Positions 44,779-53,679 are shown, counted from the stretch's first letter. The stretch is DNA of 64,000 nt from Tetragenococcus halophilus subsp. halophilus DSM 20339 (GCF_003841405.1 NZ_PXYA01000003.1:62001-126000); one strand, 5' to 3'. Notes: generated by a model from the letters alone, not told the origin. A program made the numbers and translations.

Positions 44779-44802
44779 GCAAATTTAAAGGAGAATGTTT
44801 TT

Positions 44803-45399
44803 ATGACAAAAATTTCAATTATTTATTACAGTTCCACAGGTACAAACTATCAATTAGCACAATGGGCAAAAGAAGCAGTAGAAAGCATAGGTACTGAGGC
44901 TCGTTTAGTTAGAGCACCTGAATTAGCGCCCGATTTTGCAATAGATGCAAATCCTGCTTGGAGAACTCACTATGATGCAACACAAGATGTCCCAGAAGTA
45001 ACTTCAGAAGATATCAAATGGGCAGACGGCCTTATCTTTAGCGTTCCTTCTCGTTTTGGTGTAATGGCTGCACAAATGAAACAATTTATCGATACACAAG
45101 GCGGAATATGGGCAACTGGTGAAACTGCAAATAAAGTTGTAACAGGTATGACTTCAGCTCACAATGCTCATGGTGGACAAGAAGCTACACTTCTATCTCT
45201 TTATATTCAAATGATGCACTGGGGAGCTATTATTGCAGCACCTGGTTATACTCAACCTGAATATACCACTGCAGGAGGTAACCCTTATGGAACTTCAGTG
45301 ACTGTAGATGACAATGGCAACATGATAGAAGATGTTGAAGCCGCTGTGAAAAAGCAAGCTCGCAATGTCGTAGATATCGCTAGCAGAGTCAACGGATAA
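44803..45399 (+). CDS. WrbA-like NAD(P)H:quinone oxidoreductase
   Basis: This 198-residue flavodoxin-fold enzyme probably reduces quinones by two electrons with FMN. The phosphate loop is YYSSTGTNYQLAQWA (about residues 8-22). WrbA-type features follow: ADGLIFSVPSRFGVMAAQMKQFID, TSAHNAHGGQEATLL, and HWGAIIAAPGYTQPEY. AAGGAGAA precedes the ATG. Two matching palindromes flank its promoter, indicating a dedicated repressor, perhaps of the MarR/HxlR type sensing quinones or electrophiles; that regulator is not adjacent. Confidence 0.9.
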   Translation: MTKISIIYYSSTGTNYQLAQWAKEAVESIGTEARLVRAPELAPDFAIDANPAWRTHYDATQDVPEVTSEDIKWADGLIFSVPSRFGVMAAQMKQFIDTQGGIWATGETANKVVTGMTSAHNAHGGQEATLLSLYIQMMHWGAIIAAPGYTQPEYTTAGGNPYGTSVTVDDNGNMIEDVEAAVKKQARNVVDIASRVNG

Positions 45400-45423
45400 A
45401 CAAAATAGTTTTTACAAAAAAAG

Positions 45424-45459
45424 CTTTGGTCGATTTTTAAATCTGACCAAAGTTTTTTT
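45424..45459. terminator. Bidirectional terminator
   Basis: CTTTGGTC (45424-45431) pairs with GACCAAAG (45445-45452), extended by GATTT/AAATC, then TTTTTTT. It ends the WrbA-like gene and may also serve the leftward ATPase gene. Confidence 0.87.
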
Positions 45460-45503
45460 CATTTTAAAATTGTTATAATTATCATATCAAAACTTTACTT
45501 CAA

Positions 45504-47210
45504 TTAACTTTTTATTTTCAATCCACGATAACGATTAATTGCAGCACAAAGTTCTTGCTTACGAGCTAAAGCCAAATTCCCAGGATGTCCACCATAAGGA
45601 GAAATCGCATCTAATCCAAAACGATCAATATAGTCATAAACTTGATCCACTGCCTGAGTAAGTGTCACTTGCTCATTGAGTAATTCTTTTTGGAAAAAAT
45701 CAATCATCATTGCTATACAGTTGGCTTGACTGTCATCAACAAGCTGTTCTAAGCCAGAAATATCAATCGGTTCACGTCCGTATAAAATAGCATGTTGCCC
45801 TTGTGATTTTAGGCGGGCATCTTTTCCCTTCTTAGAAAAACTAGATTTTAATGGAATTCTTACTGGTGTCTCGCCAAATTGACTATCGGTCAGTTTTTCC
45901 CTTTGATATCCAGCAGAATTTGCAATATCTTTGGCTGTTTTTGTCACATCTTTAAGATGATATTCATCCATCATAAGAATTTGATCGGCTTCTTCAAAAT
46001 AGTCCCCTGAACCACCCACAATAAGTATGGTAGATACACCTAATGTATCATATAGGGGACTGACTTTATCGGTAAATGGCGTAATAGGTTCTTTATTTGG
46101 TGCAACTAATTGCTGCATCCTACCGTCGCGAATCATAAAATTGGTAGCAGAAGTGTCTTCATCAATTAACAATAAAGAAGACTGAGCTTCCAAAGCTTCC
46201 ATTACATTAGCCGCTTGAGAAGTACTGCCACTAGCATTGTCCGAGGTGAACTGTGTCGTATCTTTTTTAGCTGGTAAATTATTAATAAAAGCACTAATGT
46301 TTACTTTTTCAATATTCCGACCATCTTCAGCCCGTACTTTAACAGCATCTTGACGTGTGATCACCATTTCTCTGCCATCACCGGCAATATGATGATATAC
46401 ACCACGTTCCAAAGCTTGTAAGAGCGTAGACTTCCCGTGGAAGCCTCCTCCCACAATCAAAGTCACACCTTCTGGAATTCCCATCCCTGTAACAGTTTGT
46501 CCACTGGGTAGATCCAAGGTAATCGCAAAATTTTCAGGACTCGTAAATAAAATCGCATCTTTTAGCGGTCTATCAGAAACACCACTTTGCCGTGGCAAAA
46601 TAGAATCATTTCCCACAAAAGCTACTAATCTTTTACGAGCTAATTCTTCTCTAATATATACTTGATCTAACATCAATGTCACTTGTTTCTTTAGTGCTTT
46701 CTGATCTAGATTGCGGTAAAACAGTGCCTGTTTGACAACTTGTGGCAGGACTTTATTAAAAATGTGTGCCGCTGATTTTCCTAAAATTGTTCTGCCAGCA
46801 GCAGGTAAACCGACTTCAAAACGAACTTCTATTGACTCGTCATTAATGGAGACCGACGTTCTTTCTAAAATTTCCTGCTCACAACGATCTATAAAAACTT
46901 TTCCGTTGGTTCCGGCTCCTTTAACTGCTCGATTGAAAGGCTGTAATTTTTTAAAAAAGTTTCTTGTCAAAAAATCTGAAACAGCAATTTTTTTATATTT
47001 TGAGTCAAGCCATTCATCAGGGATATCAAGAACACTTCGATCAATAATTATTCGTGCTTTGGTTGGTGGGGCATAGGGATCAACTTGAACATGATCAATA
47101 GACAGTTGATAGTTATCGAACTGATACCTACCTTGCGTGCGTTTGTATGCACCATATTTTTGCCCATCTAGTGATTTTAATAATCTTTCAAATTCTGTTG
47201 CTTTTTTCAT
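45504..47210 (-). CDS. ABC-class ATPase domain protein (PF09818 type)
   Basis: This 568-residue soluble P-loop protein has an N-terminal region of about 200 residues without a known motif. The P-loop GVTLIVGGGFHGKSTLL comes next, at about residue 250, then Walker B SSLLLIDEDTSATNF at about 345. It belongs to the predicted ATPase of the ABC class family found across bacteria, whose cellular role is unknown. It is not a transporter component; there is no membrane span and no permease nearby. It stands alone, with a 180-base gap to csbD. Confidence 0.88.
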   Translation of the reverse strand: MKKATEFERLLKSLDGQKYGAYKRTQGRYQFDNYQLSIDHVQVDPYAPPTKARIIIDRSVLDIPDEWLDSKYKKIAVSDFLTRNFFKKLQPFNRAVKGAGTNGKVFIDRCEQEILERTSVSINDESIEVRFEVGLPAAGRTILGKSAAHIFNKVLPQVVKQALFYRNLDQKALKKQVTLMLDQVYIREELARKRLVAFVGNDSILPRQSGVSDRPLKDAILFTSPENFAITLDLPSGQTVTGMGIPEGVTLIVGGGFHGKSTLLQALERGVYHHIAGDGREMVITRQDAVKVRAEDGRNIEKVNISAFINNLPAKKDTTQFTSDNASGSTSQAANVMEALEAQSSLLLIDEDTSATNFMIRDGRMQQLVAPNKEPITPFTDKVSPLYDTLGVSTILIVGGSGDYFEEADQILMMDEYHLKDVTKTAKDIANSAGYQREKLTDSQFGETPVRIPLKSSFSKKGKDARLKSQGQHAILYGREPIDISGLEQLVDDSQANCIAMMIDFFQKELLNEQVTLTQAVDQVYDYIDRFGLDAISPYGGHPGNLALARKQELCAAINRYRGLKIKS

Positions 47211-47354
47211 TTAGAAAAGCTCCTTTGACATTTGCATCAATTTAACTATTGTTTAAAAATATTATATATATGATCTAACGGGGCGTATTATAATTTGAAT
47301 ATTTTCCAACGTCAAATCTAAACATTTGATAATACAAAGGTAGAAACTTAAAAA

Positions 47355-47385
47355 ATAACGAAATAGCCATTGACTATTTCGTTAT
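47355..47385 (-). terminator. Terminator of the CsbD gene
   Basis: ATAACGAAATAG (47355-47366) and CTATTTCGTTAT (47374-47385) form a perfect 12-bp stem. On the minus strand it is followed by TTTTTTAAG. It lies 10 bases after the gene. Confidence 0.92.
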
Positions 47386-47395
47386 CTCTGCTCTA

Positions 47396-47617
47396 TTATT
47401 CGTTATTTCCAGAATCATTATCTTGTGATTCATCTTTTTTTTCATCAACTTGCTCATTTACTTTGTCTGCTGCTTTATCAGCAGCTTCTTGTGCTTTGTC
47501 TTTTGCTTTACCGAGACCTTGTTGTGCTTTTCCTTTTAGTTCTTCAGTACTATCACCTGTTACTTTTCCTTTTGCCTCGGTGAATTTCCCTTTTAAATCA
47601 TCTTTATTTGTACTCAT
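47396..47617 (-). CDS. CsbD family stress protein
   Basis: This 73-residue, highly charged and probably flexible protein starts MSTNKDDLKGKFTEAKGKVTGD and continues ELKGKAQQGLGKAKDKAQEA. It shows the repeated KGK-x-KGK pattern of CsbD, then an acidic tail. CsbD-like proteins are often induced by general stress; the mechanism is unknown. ATG 47617 is preferred over the GTG at 47620 by spacing from AAAGGAG. Confidence 0.9.
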   Translation of the reverse strand: MSTNKDDLKGKFTEAKGKVTGDSTEELKGKAQQGLGKAKDKAQEAADKAADKVNEQVDEKKDESQDNDSGNNE

Positions 47618-47693
47618 CACATCGTCTCCTTTCTGATACTGTTATAATATCATGCTTTATTAAACACGACAAACAAAAAGGTGTCAGCATTTC

Positions 47694-49139
47694 TTAAAAC
47701 ATTAAAATACTTCTATTTCTTTTTTTTCTTCTTTTTCTTCTTCTTATTTTTTTCATTGAGCGGTTCATTGCCATTTTGCCAATTTTTCCCTTAACACCGC
47801 CGCCGAGCATCTGATCCATGCCCGGAATACTATCCATGTTTCCTTTAGACATTTGCTGCATCATCTTACGAGACTCTTTAAACTGTTTGATCATACGGTT
47901 GACCTCGATTACGCTATTTCCTGAGCCAGCAGCGATTCGTCGTCTACGACTTGGATTCAACAGATCAGGATCTTCACGTTCAGCAGGCGTCATAGAATAA
48001 ACCATCGCCTTTTTACGTTCCATATCCTTAGGATCAAATTGCACATTATCTATTCCCGGCATTTGATTCATCCCTGGGATCATTTTCATGATATCTTCCA
48101 TCGAGCCCATATTGGATAGCTGGTCCATTTGTTCAATAAAGTCATTGAAATCAAATGTATTTTCTCGCATTTTTTCAGCCATCTCTTCGGCTCTTTGTTC
48201 ATCATAATCTTGTTGCGCTTTTTCAATCAGCGTCAACATGTCGCCCATGCCTAATATTCGACTAGACATCCGGTCAGGGTGAAAGACTTCCATATCAGTT
48301 AATTTTTCACCTATTCCGGTGAACTTAATTGGCGCGCCAGTGACAGAGCGAATCGATAGCGCCGCACCCCCACGTGTGTCACCATCTAGTTTTGTAATAA
48401 CAACTCCTGAAATACCTAATTGTTCATTAAAACTTTCAGCAACATTAACGGCATCTTGTCCTGTCATGGCATCAACAACCAGTAAAATTTCATTAGGTTG
48501 CGCAATGTCTTTAATGTCTTGTAATTCTTCCATTAACGCCTCATCAACATGCAAACGTCCGGCCGTATCAATAAGTACATAGTCGTTTTTCTTTTCATGA
48601 GCCAATTCCATCCCTTGTCTAACGATTTCTACCGGGCTTTCTTCAGTTCCCATTTCAAATACTGGTACGTCTAATTGTTGACCTAATACTTTCAATTGAT
48701 CTACAGCTGCCGGACGATAAACGTCACCTGCGATCATCATAGGACGCGCGTTTTCATTTTTTATCAAATGATTGGCTAGTTTACCGGCAAATGTAGTTTT
48801 CCCAGCACCTTGTAAACCAGCCATCATGATAACAGTAGGTATCTTCGGGGCTTTATTAAGCCCTACCGCTTCAGAGCCAAGTGTTTTCGTCAGCTCTTCA
48901 TCAACGATTTTCACGATTTGTTGAGCAGGCGACAAGCTTTCTAATACTTCTGCACCCACCGCACGTTCACGAACATTTTTAGTAAAGTCTTTAACTACTT
49001 GTAAGTTAACATCGGCTTCTAGTAAAGCTAAGCGGATTTCCCGCATCATTTCTTTTACATCAGACTCCGAAATTTTTCCTTTTTTCCGCAGCTTTTTCAT
49101 CGCTTGCTGCAGGCGGTCTGTTAAATTTTCAAATGCCAT
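47694..49139 (-). CDS. ffh: Signal recognition particle protein Ffh
   Basis: GTPase of the bacterial SRP that targets membrane proteins with FtsY. The 481-residue protein has the NG domain (GLQGAGKTTFAGKLA, DTAGRLHVDEALM, TKLDGDTRGGAALS) and a methionine-rich M domain (MEDIMKMIPGMNQMPG, SRRRRIAAGSGNSVIEVNRMIKQF) that binds 4.5S RNA. The last 15 codons lie in a purine-rich tract and give IRRRKRRKKRNRSILMF, unlike the plain poly-lysine tail usual in this group; a one-base shift would restore it. ylxM lies 15 bases upstream. Confidence 0.96.
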   Translation of the reverse strand: MAFENLTDRLQQAMKKLRKKGKISESDVKEMMREIRLALLEADVNLQVVKDFTKNVRERAVGAEVLESLSPAQQIVKIVDEELTKTLGSEAVGLNKAPKIPTVIMMAGLQGAGKTTFAGKLANHLIKNENARPMMIAGDVYRPAAVDQLKVLGQQLDVPVFEMGTEESPVEIVRQGMELAHEKKNDYVLIDTAGRLHVDEALMEELQDIKDIAQPNEILLVVDAMTGQDAVNVAESFNEQLGISGVVITKLDGDTRGGAALSIRSVTGAPIKFTGIGEKLTDMEVFHPDRMSSRILGMGDMLTLIEKAQQDYDEQRAEEMAEKMRENTFDFNDFIEQMDQLSNMGSMEDIMKMIPGMNQMPGIDNVQFDPKDMERKKAMVYSMTPAEREDPDLLNPSRRRRIAAGSGNSVIEVNRMIKQFKESRKMMQQMSKGNMDSIPGMDQMLGGGVKGKIGKMAMNRSMKKIRRRKRRKKRNRSILMF

Positions 49140-49154
49140 ATATTGTTCCTTCCT

Positions 49155-49493
49155 TTATTCATCGATTTCTTGAATATCTTTTACTAAATTTGTCAAAGTT
49201 TCATCTGCCGGATAATTTTGTTTTATATAATCAGTTAGCTGATCCAACAGCTCACTTCGAATTCTATAATCTGAATACATTGATAGTTTATATTCGTAGT
49301 CTTCTAAAATTTTTTCCGTTCGTTTTATATTATCATACACAGCCTGACGGCTCACGTTAAATTCTTCGGCAATTTCTCCTAAAGAAAAATCATCTGCGTA
49401 ATATAACTCCATATAATTCATTTGTTTTTTTGTTAACAATGTGGCGTAGAATTCAAAAAGTGTATTCATACGATTTGTTTTTTCAATTTCCAT
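49155..49493 (-). CDS. ylxM: YlxM family HTH protein, SRP-associated
   Basis: This 112-residue helix-turn-helix protein starts [20 protein letters not shown] and contains [33 protein letters not shown], resembling a sigma-70 region 4 motif. In streptococci and bacilli it binds SRP components and modulates Ffh GTPase. ATG 49493 is preferred by its 9-base distance from GGAG; an ATG at 49502 is too close. It is the first gene of the ylxM-ffh unit. ftsY, often adjacent, is not in the window. Confidence 0.93.
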   Translation of the reverse strand: MEIEKTNRMNTLFEFYATLLTKKQMNYMELYYADDFSLGEIAEEFNVSRQAVYDNIKRTEKILEDYEYKLSMYSDYRIRSELLDQLTDYIKQNYPADETLTNLVKDIQEIDE

Positions 49494-49709
49494 TTTATTC
49501 ATCTCCGCCTAATTATCGCTATTACCTCAAGGTTGAAACAGATATATTTTTCTGAGAAAACCATTCATCTATTCCTCTAAAAATAAGTTTCTCTTTCTAA
49601 CCAAGCCGCCTACTATTATACCATTTTATGTACTATTGCAATAGTCCTTTTATCCATTCCTAAAATAAAGATATATTTTTTAACAATCCTTTTGCTTAAA
49701 AAAAGAAAA

Positions 49710-49757
49710 AAATCAAACAATTTAGATTTACTCAAGGCAAACACCAAATTGTTCGAT
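49710..49757 (-). terminator. Terminator of the aminotransferase gene
   Basis: ATCAAACAATTT pairs with AAATTGTTCGAT (one G-T) around a loop of about 22 bases. On the minus strand it is followed by TTTTTTTCTTTTTTT. Confidence 0.82.
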
Positions 49758-49771
49758 TCTACTTTTATCCA

Positions 49772-50950
49772 CTACGCAACTTTATTGTTTTGCATATAAT
49801 GTTCAATCCGTTTCATCGCTTCTTCTAAATCTTGCATACTAGCTGCGTAACTCAACCGTACGTAACCCTCTCCACCTACGCCAAAAGCAGCACCAGGAAT
49901 AATTGCTAAGCTTTCTTTTTCAGCCAAGTCTACACAAAATTCCATCGAGTTTTTTATATAACCTTCTGGAATTTTTGCAAAAATATAAAAAGCACCGGTC
50001 GGTTTAGCTACTTCATAACCTAAACGATGTAACTCTCCATAAACAAAGTCACGACGTTTGCGATATTCTTCTTTCATAGGTAAAGCATCATCAAATCCGT
50101 CGGTCAGCGCATTCACAGCGGCTAACTGTGCCGAAGTGACTGCCGAAGTAACCAAATATTGATGGGTTTTTATAATTTGTTTCGTCAATTCTTCCGGCGC
50201 AAAAATCAAACCTAAACGCCAGCCAGTCATCGCATGGGATTTAGACAAACCATTAAGTAAAATCGTTTGTTCACGGAGATATTCGGCAATGGATACATGT
50301 TCTCCTTCATAAGTTAATTCACTATATACCTCATCACTAATGACAAAAACTGAATACTTTCTCAATACATCAGCTATAGCTTTAACTTCTCCACGAGAAT
50401 AAGTCACACCGGTTGGATTGCTTGGATAATTTAACACAATCGCTTTGATTTCATCTCCGTATTTTTGTAATGTTTCTTCTAACACTTCAGGTGAAAGAAT
50501 AAAATCGTTCACGCTTGTGTCAATATAAATAGGCTGGGCTCCTGTTAAGGTAATAATAGGTTCATAGCCGGGAAAAATTGGAGAAGGTACAATCACCTTA
50601 TCACCAGCTTCTAAGACACTTATTAAGCTTGCAGCGATTCCTTCTGTCACACCAACACTAACTAGTACTTCTGATTGAAAATCATAGGATAAATTATATT
50701 TGTCATGAACAAACCGAGCAGCTGCTTTTCTAAGCTGGGCAACACCAGACATCCCTGTATAGTGACTGTAATTTTCTTTTATTGCGTTAATTCCTGCCTC
50801 TTTAACATGCTCAGGCGTATTAAAATCTGGTTCACCTAATGTTAATTTCAAAATATTGGGTATCGTTGAAACACGTTCATCAAATTGACGGATCATAGAA
50901 ACCGCGATTTGATCTAAACGTGGATTAAATCTTTGAGAAACGTCTGCCAT
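49772..50950 (-). CDS. Class I/II pyridoxal-phosphate aminotransferase (PatA/AraT-like)
   Basis: Fold-type I aminotransferase. The 392-residue chain has LGEPDFNTPEHVKEA, NYSHYTGMSGVAQLR, LNYPSNPTGVTYS, VISDEVYSELTY, and the PLP lysine in NGLSKSHAMTGWRLG. This pattern fits the PatA group, described as N-acetyl-LL-diaminopimelate or aromatic amino acid aminotransferases; the substrate is not certain. ATG 50950 is chosen by spacing from AAAGGA. It stands alone. Confidence 0.92.
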   Translation of the reverse strand: MADVSQRFNPRLDQIAVSMIRQFDERVSTIPNILKLTLGEPDFNTPEHVKEAGINAIKENYSHYTGMSGVAQLRKAAARFVHDKYNLSYDFQSEVLVSVGVTEGIAASLISVLEAGDKVIVPSPIFPGYEPIITLTGAQPIYIDTSVNDFILSPEVLEETLQKYGDEIKAIVLNYPSNPTGVTYSRGEVKAIADVLRKYSVFVISDEVYSELTYEGEHVSIAEYLREQTILLNGLSKSHAMTGWRLGLIFAPEELTKQIIKTHQYLVTSAVTSAQLAAVNALTDGFDDALPMKEEYRKRRDFVYGELHRLGYEVAKPTGAFYIFAKIPEGYIKNSMEFCVDLAEKESLAIIPGAAFGVGGEGYVRLSYAASMQDLEEAMKRIEHYMQNNKVA

Positions 50951-51059
50951 TTTTATCATTCCTTTAACATAAACTTGTAATTCTAGTTGTTGTTATCCTA
51001 TCATAATTTAGACTAAAAACGTAGAAAATTCAAAAATTTCTCATTTTTCTTTTTAAAAA

Positions 51060-51110
51060 AAAGAGGCCGAAATAGAAATTTACAATTTTACTTCTTTCAG
51101 TCTCTACACT
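51060..51110 (-). terminator. Probable terminator of the Phd-like gene
   Basis: On the minus strand GAGACTGAAA pairs imperfectly with TTTCGGCCTC, with mismatched inner bases, followed by TTTTTTTT. The stem is less perfect than others in the window. Confidence 0.6.
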
Positions 51111-51114
51111 CATT

Positions 51115-51642
51115 TTATTTTATATAAATTTTGTCCACTATTAAGTGATCAGATAAGTGCTCGCTTTTATCCTGTTTACCCATAATTTCAGCAACAACAT
51201 TTTGATCATTTGATTTTTGTCGCAATTGATAGACAATTTTTCCAGACTGTCTTAGCTCATTGATCATATCTGTTACACCGCCAAACCCAGTTTTCCTAGT
51301 AATAAAACCATTGGAAACCATACGCTCATCTAACGTTTTTGCTGAAATACTGGAAGCTGTCATTAAACTGTTCTGTAAGCGTTGATATAATTCTTCTAAA
51401 CCTGTATCAACAAAGTGCTCTTGCGGTGTGCTTGAAAAATCTTTTGTCTCACTGCGTAACGCATCTAACTCTTGTAATAAAGTTTCATATTGATTTTGTG
51501 TGAGCATGACTCCCGCTACTTTTTCTCTATTAAATACATACACAGCAGTACCTGCTTGTTTGGCTTGTTCAAATACCTCCATAGGTGAGCGTTTTACTTC
51601 TGTAATAGAAGAAGTTGGCACTTCAAGCTTTTTTAATTCCAT
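51115..51642 (-). CDS. Phd/YefM-like antitoxin-domain protein without a toxin
   Basis: This 175-residue protein has a Phd/YefM N-terminal domain (ITEVKRSPMEVFEQAKQAGTAVYVFNREKVAGVMLTQNQYE is the segment at about residues 14-54), which binds DNA in antitoxins. The C-terminal part of about 120 residues is unusually long, with no known toxin motif (no Doc HPFxxGNG, no RelE pattern). No toxin-sized gene is adjacent; copZ is 110 bases upstream and the region downstream is a terminator. GGAGGGCA precedes the ATG. It could be a solitary regulator. Confidence 0.72.
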   Translation of the reverse strand: MELKKLEVPTSSITEVKRSPMEVFEQAKQAGTAVYVFNREKVAGVMLTQNQYETLLQELDALRSETKDFSSTPQEHFVDTGLEELYQRLQNSLMTASSISAKTLDERMVSNGFITRKTGFGGVTDMINELRQSGKIVYQLRQKSNDQNVVAEIMGKQDKSEHLSDHLIVDKIYIK

Positions 51643-51713
51643 TGCACTGCCCTCCTTTTTTCATCAAATTTATTATAGCATAGGCAGTTGGGAGGTTTAC
51701 AGTTTCAAGTAAT

Positions 51714-51751
51714 AAAAAATGAAGAATGCTGATTCACATCCTTCATTTTTT
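51714..51751 (-). terminator. Terminator of copYZ
   Basis: AAAAAATGAAGGATG, read on the minus strand, pairs with CATTCTTCATTTTTT (one mismatch) with a short loop. It lies just after the copZ stop. Confidence 0.85.
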
Positions 51752-51755
51752 AACC

Positions 51756-51965
51756 TTAAACTGCTTTAGCTTTATATCCAGTATCGTTAATTTTTTCTGC
51801 AATCTGCTCACTATTAACTTGTCCTTCATCAAATTTAACTGTACCATTACTTCTTTTCAAATGTATCTTTACTTTTTGAATGCCCGGTAGTTCATTAACC
51901 GCATTTTCAACGCGTGCAACACAATGACCACAACTCATTCCTTCGATAGAAAACTTCTGCTTCAT
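51756..51965 (-). CDS. copZ: Copper chaperone CopZ
   Basis: This 69-residue heavy-metal-associated domain has the Cu(I) motif MSCGHC at residues 10-15. In E. hirae, CopZ hands Cu(I) to CopY, releasing the repressor from DNA. It lies 21 bases after copY. No CopA/CopB ATPase follows, so export must be encoded elsewhere. Confidence 0.93.
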   Translation of the reverse strand: MKQKFSIEGMSCGHCVARVENAVNELPGIQKVKIHLKRSNGTVKFDEGQVNSEQIAEKINDTGYKAKAV

Positions 51966-51986
51966 ACTTTAGCTTCCTTTCTTTAT

Positions 51987-52421
51987 TTATTCTTTACAGA
52001 TACATTGCCCAGGAATACAATTACAAGCAATATCTGCTACTGCCATTTTTTCCGATAAAATATCTTGGATATTGTCAATATCTTCTTGCGTCAATTCTGC
52101 CTCTGAAATCATATCAGCAATTGTGCTTCCTACCTTTTTAGCACATATATGTGAAAAAATATTTTCTGTCGCACTACGAACAGTCTCTTCTTCAGTAACT
52201 TTTGCAGTATAGACAAATTTTTTACCTAGCTGTTCGGTCTGTAAAATATCTTTTTTAACAAGTCTACCTAATAATGTTTTTGTCGTCGCTAGCTTCCAAC
52301 CTTTGGAGCTGCTTAACAAATCATTGATCGTTTTTGCATCAGCACTTCCCTTAGTCCAAATAACGCGCATAACTTCCCATTCGGAATCGCTGATTTTAAT
52401 AGGTTCTACCAATGTGTTCAT
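51987..52421 (-). CDS. copY: Copper-responsive repressor CopY
   Basis: BlaI/MecI-type winged-helix repressor ([33 protein letters not shown]) with the C-terminal copper-zinc hook [10 protein letters not shown], the CxCxxxxCxC motif of CopY. It should bind the cop box at 52451-52460 and repress copYZ until Cu(I) displaces its zinc. The 144-residue length equals that of CopY in enterococci. It is the first gene of the pair. Confidence 0.95.
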   Translation of the reverse strand: MNTLVEPIKISDSEWEVMRVIWTKGSADAKTINDLLSSSKGWKLATTKTLLGRLVKKDILQTEQLGKKFVYTAKVTEEETVRSATENIFSHICAKKVGSTIADMISEAELTQEDIDNIQDILSEKMAVADIACNCIPGQCICKE

Positions 52422-52450
52422 AAGTCTGCTCCTCTCTTACTTAACAAGTT

Positions 52451-52460
52451 TACATCTGTA
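52451..52460 (-). promoter_or_regulatory. Cop box operator
   Basis: TACATCTGTA exactly matches the CopY operator TACANNTGTA and lies 29 bases ahead of the copY start codon. E. hirae has two such boxes; only one is seen here. Confidence 0.88.
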
Positions 52461-52506
52461 ATCAAAATTTGTCAAAGGATTAATTTTTCCACAATTATTC
52501 TATATA

Positions 52507-52544
52507 AAAAAATTGGAAGTCTAATAAACCAACTCCCAATTTTT
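52507..52544 (-). terminator. Terminator of the map-brkB-tagO unit
   Basis: AAAAATTGGGAG on the minus strand pairs with CTTCCAATTTTT (one mismatch) and is followed by TTATATA. It overlaps the 3' end of tagO. Confidence 0.8.
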
Positions 52545-53679
52545 ATTTTTTCTCATGTTTATTTTTATGTTTTGTCTTATTTAATATTTGTTGGCGGTGT
52601 CTACGATTACCTACAAATTTCAATGTGTGCATTAATGGCTGTCGATTTTCACCTACTAAACCAATTAGTTCAATGAATAATTCTAGACCAAATAATGTAC
52701 TGATTACAAGTAATATAATTGCCCAAGTACTAGCATAATTCATTAATAGTGCAATCAGGGCAAACACCATAGCCAAAGCATAAATCGTAAGTACCGCACC
52801 ACAATGAGTAAATCCTAAAGAAAGCAAGCGATGATGTAAATGCATTTTATCAGCTGATGAAATCGGCTTTTTATTAAAATAACGACGTAACATTGCATAA
52901 ACGGTATCCGTAATAGGAACGCCCAAAATAAACATAGGAGTTAAAACCGAAATAAATGTCGCATTTTTTAACCCTTGCAAAGAAAAAACAGAAATCATGA
53001 ATCCTAAAAACAAAGCCCCTGTGTCTCCTAAAAATACCGTTGCCGGGTGAAAGTTATAAGGAAAAAAGCCGGCGATCGCAGCTACTAGAGAAAAAATCAT
53101 AATCGCAAGTGGAACACCGTTGGTTGGCAAAAAGAAATAACTAATTAGACCAATGGTTACTAAAGCAATCACTGCTACACCACAAGCCAAACCATCTAAA
53201 CCGTCAATTAAATTTACGGCGTTGGTAATCGCCAGTATCCAAATAAGTGTCATAGGCAAACTCAACCAACCCAATTGAAAGGATCCCAAAAAAGGAATTG
53301 AAATCGTATCGATAGTGATATCTCCAATAAAATAAATCACCAAAGAAGCGACAATAATCCCTAATGTTTTTTGCATTGGTGTTATCTCAAAGATATCATC
53401 AGCTAAACCTGTTAAAATGATAATAAAAGCAGCAATTAGCATTGGCCAAATCTGCTTTGCATCTAACATATCATTAAATTCCCACACAATAGCCACAACA
53501 AATGAAATAAAAATACTTAATCCACCTGCTGTGGGCATTGTTTTCTCATTAATACGACGTTCACCAGGACGGTCGACAGCGCCGATTTTAAAAGACAATA
53601 ATTTAAGCAATGGCGTTAAGATAATTGATAAAAACATTGTCGCAAATAATTTTAATATAAATTGAAACGTGAAACCCAT
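52543..53679 (-). CDS. tagO: Undecaprenyl-phosphate GlcNAc-1-phosphate transferase (TagO/WecA type)
   Basis: Membrane enzyme that starts wall teichoic acid or polysaccharide synthesis by loading GlcNAc-1-P onto undecaprenyl phosphate. The 378-residue chain has about 11 spans and the family motifs GLADDIFEI (Asp pair), NLIDGLDGLACG, FLGDTGALFLGF, and the HLHHRLL histidine motif near residue 275. The C-terminus is a basic Lys/His tail (QQILNKTKHKNKHEKK). The ribosome site is weak. It is the last gene after map and brkB. Confidence 0.93.
   Translation of the reverse strand: MGFTFQFILKLFATMFLSIILTPLLKLLSFKIGAVDRPGERRINEKTMPTAGGLSIFISFVVAIVWEFNDMLDAKQIWPMLIAAFIIILTGLADDIFEITPMQKTLGIIVASLVIYFIGDITIDTISIPFLGSFQLGWLSLPMTLIWILAITNAVNLIDGLDGLACGVAVIALVTIGLISYFFLPTNGVPLAIMIFSLVAAIAGFFPYNFHPATVFLGDTGALFLGFMISVFSLQGLKNATFISVLTPMFILGVPITDTVYAMLRRYFNKKPISSADKMHLHHRLLSLGFTHCGAVLTIYALAMVFALIALLMNYASTWAIILLVISTLFGLELFIELIGLVGENRQPLMHTLKFVGNRRHRQQILNKTKHKNKHEKK

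Noticed and set aside
45504..47210. ABC transporter ATPase
   Set aside because: The fold is the soluble ABC-class ATPase family with a distinct N-terminal region; there is no LSGGQ-type signature and no permease nearby.
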